Of a stretch of DNA of 13,531 nucleotides, positions 1 to 8,807 are shown piece by piece. The first letter of the stretch is position 1; each line of letters starts with the position of its first letter. Source of the stretch: an uncultured Eubacteriales bacterium (GTDB taxonomy: Bacteria; Bacillota; Clostridia; Christensenellales; Aristaeellaceae). The notes beneath the pieces were generated by a model. The model did no database searches. It was not told the DNA's origin and worked only from the letters and a program-made list of their open reading frames with translations. Position numbers and translations under genes: made by a program. The stretch lies in the NCBI GenBank assembly GCA_900553905.1, contig USFL01000014.1:1-13531 (forward strand), in the 5' to 3' direction.

Positions 1-834
1 GGGGTCCCGGGCGTGCACTGCGAGAATGGCACGCTGGTGAACAGGCTCCAGCGGCAGCAGCTTTATCGGGGCGTCACCGGCCCGGCAGGGCATCCCGCCT
101 CGCGCCCGCCGGTGGTGGAGGCGGAGGCCATCCGCCGCCTGTGCGCCGTGGCGAAGCTGGCGGACAGCCCGGTGCACATCGTCCATCTCTCCAGCGCCGA
201 GGGGCTGGAGGAGGTGCGCCGGGCCCGCGCAGCCGGGCAGAAGGTCTGGGCCGAAACCTGCCCGCAGTACCTCCTGTTGGACGAATCGCGCTACCACTTG
301 GAGGGCTTCGAGGGGGCCAAATACGTCATGAGCCCGCCGCTTCGTTCTCCCGCCGACCGGGAGGCGCTGCGCGCGGCGGTCCTGGGCGGGGAGATCGACA
401 CCATCTCCACCGACCATTGCAGCTATCGCTTCGGCGACCAGAAGGCGCTGGGCAGGGACGACTTTACCAACATCCCCAACGGCGCGCCGGGCATTGAGCA
501 CCGGCCGGCCCTCATCTACACCAGCTTTGTGGCATCGGGCCTGATGACGGAGGCGCAGATGTGCCGCCTTCTGAGCGAGAACCCCGCGAAGCTGTTCGGC
601 ATGTGGCCCCGCAAGGGACGGCTTGCCCAGGGCGCGGACGCGGACATCACCGTGTGGGACCCGCAGGCGCGCTGGGTCATTCGCGCCGAGGCGCAGCATC
701 AGAACGTGGATTATACGCCCTATGAAGGCTTTGAGGCGGCGGGACGCGCCCGGGCCGTCTACGTGGGCGGGCAACTGGCGGCAAAGGACGGTGAACCCTC
801 GGGCGCAAGCGCCGGACGGTATGTAAAGCGATAA
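1..834 (+). CDS. hyuA: Hydantoinase/dihydropyrimidinase-family cyclic amidohydrolase, 3' part
   Basis: This is the C-terminal 277 residues of a zinc amidohydrolase that opens cyclic amide (hydantoin or dihydropyrimidine-like) rings. The reading frame is open from base 1, so the N-terminus lies outside the window; family members are about 460 residues, so roughly 40 percent is missing, including the first His-x-His pair and the carbamylated lysine. Visible family landmarks are VHCENG (metal His at residue 6 here), HIVHLSS (metal His at residue 62), ETCPQYL, STDHC (catalytic Asp138) and the downstream IPNGAPGIEHR substrate-loop block. The stop codon overlaps the ribosome site of the next gene, so the two are surely co-transcribed. 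In E. coli a hydantoinase (hyuA/ygeZ) sits beside ygeX and ygeY and has been linked to purine ring opening; the same role is inferred here. Allantoinase or plain dihydropyrimidinase activity cannot be excluded. Confidence 0.9.
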   Translation, partial: GVPGVHCENGTLVNRLQRQQLYRGVTGPAGHPASRPPVVEAEAIRRLCAVAKLADSPVHIVHLSSAEGLEEVRRARAAGQKVWAETCPQYLLLDESRYHLEGFEGAKYVMSPPLRSPADREALRAAVLGGEIDTISTDHCSYRFGDQKALGRDDFTNIPNGAPGIEHRPALIYTSFVASGLMTEAQMCRLLSENPAKLFGMWPRKGRLAQGADADITVWDPQARWVIRAEAQHQNVDYTPYEGFEAAGRARAVYVGGQLAAKDGEPSGASAGRYVKR

Positions 835-844
835 GGAGGCTGGC

Positions 845-3415
845 ATGTACACTTTGTATGTGAACGGTGCGGTATGCCGCACTGAAAAGAACAGCAAGCT
901 GCTGGATTACCTGCGGGACGACCTGCGGCTGACCAGCGTGAAAAACGGCTGCGGCGAGGGCGCGTGCGGCACGTGCACCGTCCTGGTGGACGGCAAGAAG
1001 GCCAAGGCCTGCGTATTCCGGGTTGCCAAGCTGGACGGGAAGCACATCACCACCGTGGAGGGACTCACCGAGCGCGAGCGCGAGGTGTACGTCTATGCCT
1101 TCGGGCAGACGGGCGCGGTGCAGTGCGGCTTTTGCATCCCCGGCATGGTGCTGTGCGCCAAGGCGCTGATCGCCGAGAACCCCGACCCCACGCCCGAGGA
1201 TGTCAAGAAGGCCATTCGCGGCAACATCTGCCGCTGCACAGGCTATGTGCGCATCGAGCAGGCCATTTTGCTGGCGGCGAAGATGCTGCGCGAAAACCTG
1301 CCCGTGCCGGACAGCGACGCGGACGCGCGCATCGGCCACCTGTTTCCGCGGGTGGACGTGGCGGAAAAGGTGCTGGGCACCGGGCTTTTCGTGGATGACA
1401 TCACCCTCCCCGGCATGATCTACGCCAAGGCCCTGCGCTCCAAATACCCGCGCGCGCGGGTGGAGAAGATCGACCTGACCCGCGCGCTGGCGCATCCCGA
1501 CGTGGTCAGGATCCTTACCGCCAAGGACGTGCCCTTCAACAAGACCGGGCATATCATTCAGGACTGGGACGTGCTGATCGCCGAGGGCGACTGCACGCGC
1601 TACGTGGGCGACGCCATCGTGCTGGTGGCCACCAATCACAAGGAGACGCTGGACGAGGTGCTCAGCCTGGTGGACGTGACCTACACCGAGCTCACGCCCC
1701 TCACTGACCCGCGCGAGGCCATGAAGGAGGACGCGCCCAGGCTGCACGAAAACGGCAACATCCTCACCAAGCAGGTGCTGCGCCGGGGCGACGTGGACAA
1801 GGCGATCGCGGAGGCGGCGTACGTGGTCACCAGGCACTATTCCACCCCGATGACCGACCATGCCTTCATGGAGCCGGAATGCGCCATCGGCATCCCGGAC
1901 GGCGAGGGCGGGCTTCTGATGTACACCGCCAGCCAGTCGGTCTACGACGAGCAGAAGGAAATCAGCCGCATGCTCAAGCTGCCGCCGGAAAAGGTGCGCT
2001 GCCAGACCAAGCTGGTGGGCGGCGGCTTCGGCGGCAAGGAGGACATGAGCGTGCAGCATCACGCGGCGCTGATGGCCTGGGCCACGGGCCGGCCCGTGAA
2101 GGTGAAGTTCTCCCGGCAGGAGAGCCTCAACATCCACACCAAGCGCCACGCCATGGAGATGGACGTGACCACCGCCTGCGACAAGGACGGCAAACTCTTG
2201 GCCATGAAGGCGCTGCTCATCTCCGACTGCGGGGCCTACGCCTCCCTGGGCGGGCCGGTTTTGCAGCGCGCCTGCACGCATGCCGGCGGTCCCTACAACT
2301 TCCAGAACGTGGACATCACCGGCATCTGCGTCTATACCAACAACGTGCCCGGCGGCGCGTTCCGCGGCTTCGGCGTCACGCAGAGCTGCTTCGCGGGCGA
2401 GGTCAACCTGGACCTGCTGGCCGAGAAGGTGGGCATCTCCCCGTGGGAGATCCGCTACCGCAACGCCATCCGCCCCGGACAGGTGCTGCCCAACGGGCAG
2501 ATCGCCTCGCCGGACACGGGCTACGTCGAATGTCTGGAGGCCGTGAGGGAAGCGTTTGAAAGCAGCCCCTACGCGGGCATCGCCGGGGCCATGAAAAACA
2601 GCGGCGTAGGCGTGGGCCTGCCGGACATCGGCCGCTGCCGCCTGGCCGTGGAAGGCGGCATGGTGCGCATCCGCACCAGCGCGGCGTGCATGGGCCAGGG
2701 CGTGGCCACGGTGTGCACGCAGCTGGTGCACGAGGTGACGGGCGTCGCGCCAGCGAGCATCTTCCACGAGCGCGCCGACACCGCCGTCACCCCCAACTCC
2801 GGCACCTCCACCGCCAGCCGCCAGACCGTGTTCTGCGGCGAGGCCACGCGCCGCGCGGCCCAGCAGCTTTCGCAGGCGCTCAAGGCGGCGGGCGGCGACC
2901 TGACCAGGCTGGAGGGCCAGTCGTTCTACGGCGAATACTCCGGCGTGACCGACCCCATGGGCTCCGACAAGCCCAATCCCGTCAGCCATGTGGCCTACGG
3001 CTACGCGGCGCAGGTGGTCGTCATGGACGAAAACAAAAAGGTCGTTCGCGTGGTGGCCGCGCATGACGTGGGCCGCGTCGTCAATCCCCAGGCCTGCGCC
3101 GGACAGATCGAGGGCGGCGTGGTCATGGGCCTGGGCTACGGCCTGACCGAGGACTTCAAGATGGAAAACGGCTACGTCAAGAGCAAGTACGGCACGCTGG
3201 GCCTGCTGCGCTCCACGGATGTGCCGCCCATCGAGGTGCGCTTCATCGAAAAGGGCACGGACGATCAGAACACCTTCGGCGCCAAGGGCGTGGGCGAGAT
3301 CAGCGCCATTCCCGCCGCCCCGGCATGCGCCAACGCGGCCTACCGCGTGGACGGCCAGGAGCGCACCAGCCTGCCCATCGCAAACACGTTCTACCGGAAG
3401 GAGGGGGGCAAATGA
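845..3415 (+). CDS. Single-chain xanthine dehydrogenase-family molybdenum hydroxylase ([2Fe-2S] domain fused to Mo-binding domain)
   Basis: This 856-residue protein probably hydroxylates a purine such as xanthine or hypoxanthine at a molybdopterin centre. Residues 1 to about 155 carry two [2Fe-2S] clusters: a ferredoxin-like set (C36, C41, C44, C56) and a second set (C93, C96, C128, C130). The rest is the Mo-binding part, with GGGFGGKE (E399), GAFRGFG (R507) and GVGE (E818); these align by motif with the three key active-site residues of bovine xanthine oxidase (E802, R880, E1261). There is no FAD domain, and no FAD subunit gene is in the window, so the electron acceptor is open. Fused architecture and length fit the family often annotated as selenium-dependent xanthine dehydrogenase (also E. 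coli XdhD-like); the selenium itself cannot be seen in sequence. A strong AAGGAGG (834-840) sets the ATG. The gene overlaps the permease start by 4 bases. An aldehyde oxidoreductase or nicotinate hydroxylase role is less likely given the neighbours. Confidence 0.88.
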   Translation: MYTLYVNGAVCRTEKNSKLLDYLRDDLRLTSVKNGCGEGACGTCTVLVDGKKAKACVFRVAKLDGKHITTVEGLTEREREVYVYAFGQTGAVQCGFCIPGMVLCAKALIAENPDPTPEDVKKAIRGNICRCTGYVRIEQAILLAAKMLRENLPVPDSDADARIGHLFPRVDVAEKVLGTGLFVDDITLPGMIYAKALRSKYPRARVEKIDLTRALAHPDVVRILTAKDVPFNKTGHIIQDWDVLIAEGDCTRYVGDAIVLVATNHKETLDEVLSLVDVTYTELTPLTDPREAMKEDAPRLHENGNILTKQVLRRGDVDKAIAEAAYVVTRHYSTPMTDHAFMEPECAIGIPDGEGGLLMYTASQSVYDEQKEISRMLKLPPEKVRCQTKLVGGGFGGKEDMSVQHHAALMAWATGRPVKVKFSRQESLNIHTKRHAMEMDVTTACDKDGKLLAMKALLISDCGAYASLGGPVLQRACTHAGGPYNFQNVDITGICVYTNNVPGGAFRGFGVTQSCFAGEVNLDLLAEKVGISPWEIRYRNAIRPGQVLPNGQIASPDTGYVECLEAVREAFESSPYAGIAGAMKNSGVGVGLPDIGRCRLAVEGGMVRIRTSAACMGQGVATVCTQLVHEVTGVAPASIFHERADTAVTPNSGTSTASRQTVFCGEATRRAAQQLSQALKAAGGDLTRLEGQSFYGEYSGVTDPMGSDKPNPVSHVAYGYAAQVVVMDENKKVVRVVAAHDVGRVVNPQACAGQIEGGVVMGLGYGLTEDFKMENGYVKSKYGTLGLLRSTDVPPIEVRFIEKGTDDQNTFGAKGVGEISAIPAAPACANAAYRVDGQERTSLPIANTFYRKEGGK
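3396..3415 (+). promoter_or_regulatory. Ribosome site and ATGA stop/start overlap that fixes the permease start
   Basis: GGAAGGAGG lies at the end of the hydroxylase coding region, and ATGA at 3412-3415 merges the permease start with the hydroxylase stop. This argues for the ATG at 3412 rather than in-frame upstream starts, and for coupled translation of enzyme and transporter. Confidence 0.75.
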
Positions 3416-4737
3416 GCGCGCGCACGACGGCGCAGGCGGACGCCCTGTATACCCGCCATGGCAGGCCGCCCATCGGAAAGGCCATTCCGCTGGCCCTGCA
3501 ACACGTGGTGGCCATGGTGGTCGGCTGCATCACCATGCCCATGATCGTGGCCTCTTCGGCCGGCGTTTCCTCCCAGGACCAGATCATCATGGTACAGGCC
3601 AGCCTGCTGGTGGCGGCGCTGGCGATTCTGTTGCAGGCGTTCGGGGTGAAGGGCTTCATCTCCAGCTGCCTGCCGGTGATGGTGGGAAGCGGCTTCGCTT
3701 TTTTGCCCACGCTGCGCTCCATCGTGGAGCAGTACGGCATGTCGGGTCTTGCGGGCGCGCAGATCGCTGGCGCCGTGATGGGCATGGTCGTGGGCCTGGT
3801 CTTTAAGAAAATCCGCTTTCTCTTCCCGCCCATCGTGACCGGCAGCGTGGTATTGACCATCGGCATCTCGCTCTATGACACGGCGGTCAACTACATGGCC
3901 GGCGGCTCGGCGGCGGCGCCCACCTACGGCAGCGCCGGCAACTGGATTCTGGCGTTGGTCACGCTGGTCACGGTCATCGTGGCGGGGCAGTTCGGCAAAG
4001 GCATGATTAAAGCCAGCGCCACGCTCATCGGCATGCTGGTGGGCTATCTCGCGGCCGCCCTCACCGGGGGCATCGACTTTTCGGGCATCGCCTCGGCTGG
4101 CTGGGTACAGCTCCCCGAGCCCTTCCACTTCGCGCCAGCCTTCCACTTCAACGCCATCATCAGCCTGGGCATCGTCTTTATGGTCAACGCCGTGCAGGAC
4201 ATCGGACAGCTGGAGGCCACGGCCAACGGCGTCTATGAGCGCGAGGCCGACGGCGCGGAGATCACCGGCGGCGTGATCGGCAACAACCTGTGCAGCCTGC
4301 TGGGCGGCATCCTGGGCGGCGTGCCCGTGGCCACCGCCGGGCAGAACGTGGGCATCGTCGTCACCACCAAGGTCATCAACCGTGTGGTCTTTGGCATCGC
4401 GGGGGCGGTGGTGCTGGTGGCGGGCCTCGTGCCCAAGCTCAGCGCCATCCTCGTCACCATTCCCCAGCCGGTGCTGGGCGGCGCGACAATCACGGTGTTC
4501 GGCTCCATCGCCATGACCGGCGTGCGCATGCTCGCGCGCGAGGGCCTCAGCCCGCGCAGCACCTTTATCGCGGGCCTGAGCGTGGCCCTGGCGGTGGGCA
4601 TCCCCCAGCTTCCGGGCGTCTTTGCGGGCTGCCCCGCGTGGATCGGACAGATCTTCGGCGGCTCGGAGGTCATCATCGTGGCGCTCACAGCCATTTTGCT
4701 CAACCTCATCCTTCCCAAGGAAAAAAAGGAGATTTGA
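3412..4737 (+). CDS. NCS2 (NAT) family xanthine/urate permease
   Basis: This 441-residue integral membrane protein should import a purine base by proton or sodium symport. It is hydrophobic along its length, with alternating glycine-rich helices typical of the 14-segment NCS2 fold. It has the N-terminal QHVVAM motif, DIGQLEATANG around residues 263-273 in the region of the conserved acidic substrate residue, and the family signature QNVGIVVTTK (residues 311-320). The polar QNxG form is the one found in xanthine and urate carriers (XanQ, UacT, PbuX type), so xanthine or urate is the favoured substrate; uracil is less likely. The frame is open further upstream, but the start is placed at ATG 3412 because GGAAGGAGG lies just before it and the ATG overlaps the previous stop (ATGA), implying translational coupling. 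It feeds the catabolic genes around it. Confidence 0.9.
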   Translation: MSARTTAQADALYTRHGRPPIGKAIPLALQHVVAMVVGCITMPMIVASSAGVSSQDQIIMVQASLLVAALAILLQAFGVKGFISSCLPVMVGSGFAFLPTLRSIVEQYGMSGLAGAQIAGAVMGMVVGLVFKKIRFLFPPIVTGSVVLTIGISLYDTAVNYMAGGSAAAPTYGSAGNWILALVTLVTVIVAGQFGKGMIKASATLIGMLVGYLAAALTGGIDFSGIASAGWVQLPEPFHFAPAFHFNAIISLGIVFMVNAVQDIGQLEATANGVYEREADGAEITGGVIGNNLCSLLGGILGGVPVATAGQNVGIVVTTKVINRVVFGIAGAVVLVAGLVPKLSAILVTIPQPVLGGATITVFGSIAMTGVRMLAREGLSPRSTFIAGLSVALAVGIPQLPGVFAGCPAWIGQIFGGSEVIIVALTAILLNLILPKEKKEI

Positions 4738-4740
4738 CGT

Positions 4741-5961
4741 ATGAAGGAATCCTTTAAGATCGTCACCTATCCGCGCCAGGCAAAGCCGGATACCGACCTG
4801 TCCGCCTTCAGCCTCGAACAGGCCCGCAAGGCGCGGGACTTCCACGCCAGTTTCGACGTGTATGCCCAAACGCCCCTCACCGCTCTGCCAGGGCTGGCAA
4901 AGGCGCTGGGCGTCGCCTCCATCCATGTGAAGGACGAGAGCTACCGCTTTGGCCTCAACGCCTTCAAGGTGCTCGGCGGCAGCTATGCGCTGGGGCGCTA
5001 CATCGCCAAGCGTCTGGGCGAGGATATCGCGGACCTTCCCGCCTCGCGCATCCTCTCCGACGAGGTGCGCAAAAGGCTGGGCGAGGTGACCTTCGTCACC
5101 GCCACGGACGGCAACCACGGCCGCGGCGTCGCCTGGACGGCCAACCGACTCGGCCAGCATTCCGTGGTGTACATGCCCAAGGGTTCCGCCGCCGAGCGGC
5201 TGGCCAACATCCGCGCCGAGGGCGCGGACGCCTCCATCACCGACCTCAATTACGATGACGCGGTCCGCCTGGCCAACCGTCAGGCCGGCGAAAAGGGCTG
5301 GGTCATGGTGCAGGACACCGCCTGGGAGGGGTATACCGACATCCCCCTGTGGATCATGCAGGGCTATACGACCATGGGGTATGAGATCGTGCAGCAGCTT
5401 GAGGCCATGGGGGCGGAAAAGCCCACGCATGTGTTCCTGCAGGCGGGCGTTGGCAGCATGGCGGGCGCGATGACGGGCTTCCTGACCTCGTATTACGGCG
5501 CGGAGCGGCCCTTCATCACCGTGGTGGAACCCAACAAGGCCGACTGCGTGTTCCGCACCGCAGAGGCCAACGACGGCAAGCTGCACTTCGTGACCGGCGA
5601 GATGAACACCATCATGGCCGGCCTTGCCTGCGGCGAGCCGTGCACGATTGGCTGGGAGGTGCTCAAAAACTGCGCCGATGCCTTCATCAGCTGCCCGGAC
5701 TACGCCGCGGCGGACGGCATGCGCATCCTCGCCGCCCCCGTGCGCGGCGACCAGCCCATCGTGTCGGGCGAATCGGGCGCGGCGACCACGGGCTGCGTGG
5801 CCAACATCCTGCTGCGCGAAGGGCTGCATGAGCTCAGGGAAAAGCTGCATCTGGACGCCTCCAGCCGCGTGCTGTTCATCAGCACCGAAGGCGATACCGA
5901 CCGCGACAACTACCGCAAGGTGGTCTGGGGCGGCAAATATTCCAAGGTATACGAAGCGTAA
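4741..5961 (+). CDS. ygeX: Diaminopropionate ammonia-lyase (PLP enzyme)
   Basis: This 406-residue fold-type II PLP enzyme converts 2,3-diaminopropionate to pyruvate and two ammonia molecules through a 2-aminoacrylate intermediate. The PLP lysine is K76 in the block RFGLNAFKVLGG, near-identical to the motif of the E. coli enzyme (K77 there). ATDGNHGRG (D123) and QDTAWEGY (D192) match the two catalytic aspartates of the E. coli enzyme by motif, LQAGVGSMAGA is the phosphate-binding glycine loop, and STEGDTDRDNYRK is the family C-terminal block. Length is as expected (about 400). It follows the permease by 3 bases, with AAGGAG at 4726-4731. Paired with ygeY and a hydantoinase it fits the last step of reductive/anaerobic purine or urate breakdown, where diaminopropionate is the carbon skeleton left over. 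It is also known as dpaL. Confidence 0.95.
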   Translation: MKESFKIVTYPRQAKPDTDLSAFSLEQARKARDFHASFDVYAQTPLTALPGLAKALGVASIHVKDESYRFGLNAFKVLGGSYALGRYIAKRLGEDIADLPASRILSDEVRKRLGEVTFVTATDGNHGRGVAWTANRLGQHSVVYMPKGSAAERLANIRAEGADASITDLNYDDAVRLANRQAGEKGWVMVQDTAWEGYTDIPLWIMQGYTTMGYEIVQQLEAMGAEKPTHVFLQAGVGSMAGAMTGFLTSYYGAERPFITVVEPNKADCVFRTAEANDGKLHFVTGEMNTIMAGLACGEPCTIGWEVLKNCADAFISCPDYAAADGMRILAAPVRGDQPIVSGESGAATTGCVANILLREGLHELREKLHLDASSRVLFISTEGDTDRDNYRKVVWGGKYSKVYEA

Positions 5962-5982
5962 CGCATAGAAAGGAGCATCGCC

Positions 5983-7167
5983 ATGTTGAACGAAACGCAG
6001 AAAAACGAAGTGGTGGCCCTGTGCCAGAAGCTGATCCAGTCCCCCAGCACCAGCGGACACGAGGAGGGCGTGGTCGAGCGCCTGAAGGCGTTCTTTGAGG
6101 CGAACGGCTTTGACAGCGTGCACGTGGACCGCTACGGCAACGTCATCGGCTGCATCAAGGGCTCCCGCCCCGGCCCCAGGGTTCTCTTTGACGGGCACAT
6201 CGATACCGTCCCCGTGGGCGATCCCGCCACGTGGGAGCATGACCCGTTTGCCGCAGAGATCGTGGATGGCAAAATCTACGGCCGCGGCACCTCGGACATG
6301 AAGGGCGCGGTGGCCGCCATGGCGTGCGCCGCCGCCAACTACGCCAAGGCCACGAACAAGGATTTCGCGGGCGAGATCTACGTGGCGGGCGTGGTGCACG
6401 AGGAGTGCTTCGAGGGCGTGGCGGCGCGCGAGATCAGCGCCTATGTCAAGCCTGACTACGTCGTCATCGGCGAGGCCAGCCAGCTCAACCTCAAGATCGG
6501 CCAGCGCGGCCGCGCCGAAATCGTTGTGGAGACCTTCGGCAAGCCCTGCCACAGCGCCAACCCCGAAAAGGGCATCAACGCGGTCTACAAGATGGCCAAG
6601 GTCATCGAGGCCATCCGCACGCTGGAGCCCACCCATCATCCGGTACTGGGCGACGGCATCCTGGAATTGACCGACATCAAGTCCGCGCCGTACCCGGGCG
6701 CTTCCGTGGTGCCGGAGTACTGCCGCGCGACCTATGACCGCCGCCTGCTGGTGGGAGAAACAAAGGAAAGCGTGCTTGCGCCCATCAACGCCCTGCTGGA
6801 GAAGCTCATGGCCGAGGACCCGCAGCTCAAGGTCAAGGCCAGCTACGCCGTGGGTCGGGAGATGTGCCACACCGGCAACGAGATCGAGGGCGAACGCTTC
6901 TTCCCCGGCTGGCTGTATGACGAGAACGACGATTTCGTGCAGGCCGTCTATGGCGAGCTCAAGGCCATGGGCTACAATCCCACCATCACCCAGTACAACT
7001 TCTGCACCAACGGCAGCCACTACGCGGGCGAGGCGGGCGTCAAGACCTTCGGCCTTGGACCCAGCCGCGAGAACCTGGCGCACACCATCAACGAGTACAT
7101 CGAGATCGACCAGCTCGTGAAGGTCTGCGACTGCTACACCGGCGTGATGAAGGCGCTGCTGAAATAA
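5983..7167 (+). CDS. ygeY: YgeY-family M20 metallohydrolase
   Basis: This 394-residue cytosolic dinuclear-metal hydrolase belongs to the M20 peptidase/deacylase group that includes ArgE and DapE. Metal and catalytic residues are visible: GHIDT (H72, D74), GTSDMKGA (bridging D105), HEECFEG (general base E140, metal E141) and the final LAHTINEY (H367). The dimerisation domain lies between about residues 180 and 290. The start has AAAGGAG (5969-5975) at good distance. YgeY is almost always next to ygeX; the inferred reaction is removal of an N-acyl or N-carbamoyl group from a 2,3-diaminopropionate derivative, delivering substrate to YgeX. The family was named for genome association with selenium-dependent hydroxylases, which agrees with the upstream gene. 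The exact substrate cannot be read from sequence. Confidence 0.9.
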   Translation: MLNETQKNEVVALCQKLIQSPSTSGHEEGVVERLKAFFEANGFDSVHVDRYGNVIGCIKGSRPGPRVLFDGHIDTVPVGDPATWEHDPFAAEIVDGKIYGRGTSDMKGAVAAMACAAANYAKATNKDFAGEIYVAGVVHEECFEGVAAREISAYVKPDYVVIGEASQLNLKIGQRGRAEIVVETFGKPCHSANPEKGINAVYKMAKVIEAIRTLEPTHHPVLGDGILELTDIKSAPYPGASVVPEYCRATYDRRLLVGETKESVLAPINALLEKLMAEDPQLKVKASYAVGREMCHTGNEIEGERFFPGWLYDENDDFVQAVYGELKAMGYNPTITQYNFCTNGSHYAGEAGVKTFGLGPSRENLAHTINEYIEIDQLVKVCDCYTGVMKALLK

Positions 7168-7182
7168 GAAGGGAGCAAAACG

Positions 7183-8775
7183 ATGGCTTCTCTGCTTTTG
7201 AAGGGCGGCCGCGTGGTGGACGGGACGGGCAAAGCCGCCTTTGAGGCCGATGTGCTCGTCCGGGACGGGAAGATTGCCGCGGTGGGCCGCGGCCTGTCCG
7301 GCGCGGACCGCGTGATCGATGTGACGGGCCTGACCGTCGCGCCCGGCTTCATCGATACCCACAGCCATTCCGACCTGCACGTGCTGCTGCGCCCGCAGGT
7401 GTTGCCCAAGATCATGCAGGGCATCACCACAGAGCTGCTGGGGCAGGACGGCGTGTCCCTCGCGCCGCTGCCCACGCGCTTCATCAGCCCCTGGCGCAAG
7501 AACCTCGCCGGGCTGGACGGCGACAGCGACGAGATCGACTGGACCTTTGAAACCACGGACAACTATCTCAAGATGATCGAGGCGGCGCATCCGGGCCTGA
7601 ACGAGATGTACCTGGTGCCGCACGGCAACATCCGCATGGAGGCCATGGGGCTGGACAACCGCCTGCCCACGGAGGACGAGCTGGAGGCCATGCGCCGCAT
7701 CACCCGCCGGGAGATGGAGGCGGGCGCGATGGGCCTTTCCACGGGGCTGATCTACATCCCCTGCGCCTACGGCGAGAGCCGCGAGCTGATCGAGATGTGC
7801 AAGGTGGTGGCGGAGTACGACGGCGTGTTCGTCATCCACCAGCGCAGCGAGGCCGATACCATCCTGGACAGCATGAGGGAGGTCATCGAGATCGGCCGGC
7901 AGTCCGGCGTCAAGGTGCACTGGAGCCACTTCAAGGTCTGCGGAAAGCAGAACTGGGACAAGATCGACGCCGTGCTGGAGCTTCTGGACCAGGCCAGGGC
8001 TGAGGGCATCACCGTCAGCTTCGACCAGTACCCCTATGTGGCCGGCAGCACCATGATGGGCGCGATTCTGCCACCCTGGGTACACGACGGCGGCACGGAC
8101 AAGGCCGTGGCGCGGCTGGCCGACCCGGAGCTGCGCAAAAAGATGGTCAGCGACATGGAAAACGGCATTCCCGGCTGGGACAACTTCGTGGATTTCGCCG
8201 GGTTTGAAAACATCTACGTCACCAGCGTCAAGACGGAGGAGAACGCCGACGCGGTGGGCCTGTCCATCGTGGAGCTGGCCAAAAAGCGCGGCACGGACCC
8301 CTACACGGCGGCGTTTGACCTGCTGCTGCAGGAGGAAAACGCCGTGGGCATGGTGGATTTCTATGGCACGGAGGAGCATGTGCGGCGCTTCATGCGTCGC
8401 CCGGAGATGAACGTGTGCACCGACGGCCTGCTCTGCCCCGGAAAGCCGCATCCGCGCCTCTACGGCAGCTTTGCCCGCGTGCTGGGACGCTATGCGCGTA
8501 AGGAAGGGGTGCTGACCCTGGAGGAGGCCGTGCGCAAGATGACCGGCAAGGCCGCGCAGGTGCTCTCGCTTAAGGATCGCGGACTGATCCGGGAGGGCAT
8601 GCACGCCGACATCACCGTCTTTGACGCCGCCACCATCCTCGACAAGGGCACCTTTACCGACCCGATTCAATTCCCCGACGGCATCGCCTACGTCATCGTC
8701 AACGGCGAGGTGGCCGTCGATCACGGCGCGCACACCGGCGCGCTCAACGGGCGCGTCATCCGGCGCGGCCGCTGA
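7183..8775 (+). CDS. N-acyl-D-amino-acid deacylase-family amidohydrolase
   Basis: This 530-residue metal-dependent amidohydrolase of the D-aminoacylase branch cleaves an amide on an N-substituted amino acid in well-studied relatives. The beta-strand 1 metal motif DTHSHSD (H60, H62) follows a short N-terminal beta domain; other landmarks are [11 protein letters not shown] (C194), VIHQRSEAD (H219), VHWSHFK (H246, H249), [10 protein letters not shown] and CTDG (catalytic Asp D414), and the C-terminal beta domain ends with a [14 protein letters not shown] block. Length is normal (480-540). GGGAG at 7171-7175 supports ATG 7183. This enzyme is not part of the E. coli xdh-yge cluster. Its place between ygeY and ridA suggests that it handles an N-acylated, N-carbamoylated or N-formylated pathway intermediate, or salvages D-amino acids; both are inference. 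A dihydroorotase or hydantoinase annotation would be less accurate. Confidence 0.87.
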   Translation: MASLLLKGGRVVDGTGKAAFEADVLVRDGKIAAVGRGLSGADRVIDVTGLTVAPGFIDTHSHSDLHVLLRPQVLPKIMQGITTELLGQDGVSLAPLPTRFISPWRKNLAGLDGDSDEIDWTFETTDNYLKMIEAAHPGLNEMYLVPHGNIRMEAMGLDNRLPTEDELEAMRRITRREMEAGAMGLSTGLIYIPCAYGESRELIEMCKVVAEYDGVFVIHQRSEADTILDSMREVIEIGRQSGVKVHWSHFKVCGKQNWDKIDAVLELLDQARAEGITVSFDQYPYVAGSTMMGAILPPWVHDGGTDKAVARLADPELRKKMVSDMENGIPGWDNFVDFAGFENIYVTSVKTEENADAVGLSIVELAKKRGTDPYTAAFDLLLQEENAVGMVDFYGTEEHVRRFMRRPEMNVCTDGLLCPGKPHPRLYGSFARVLGRYARKEGVLTLEEAVRKMTGKAAQVLSLKDRGLIREGMHADITVFDAATILDKGTFTDPIQFPDGIAYVIVNGEVAVDHGAHTGALNGRVIRRGR

Positions 8776-8790
8776 AACCATCAAATTTTA

Positions 8791-8807
8791 AGGAGGAATT
8801 GCTCATG
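8791..8807 (+). promoter_or_regulatory. Ribosome site that selects the ridA start
   Basis: AGGAGG at 8791-8796 lies 8 bases before ATG 8805. An in-frame TTG at 8799 would be only 2 bases from this site, so the ATG is preferred; the resulting [11 protein letters not shown] start also matches the usual RidA N-terminus. Confidence 0.8.

Noticed and set aside
677..3064. A long minus-strand frame opposite the hydroxylase gene
   Set aside because: Same low-complexity composition and no recognisable motif; a shadow of the plus-strand gene in GC-rich DNA.
3391..8784. A stop-free minus-strand reading frame of about 1800 codons opposite five genes
   Set aside because: It is opposite strongly supported genes, and its translation is rich in His, Ala, Gly, Asp and Val as expected from the complement of GC-rich codons. 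No domain, ribosome site or family motif is visible.
8799..8804. TTG start for ridA two codons upstream
   Set aside because: It is only 2 bases from AGGAGG; the ATG at 8805 has ideal spacing and gives the usual N-terminus.
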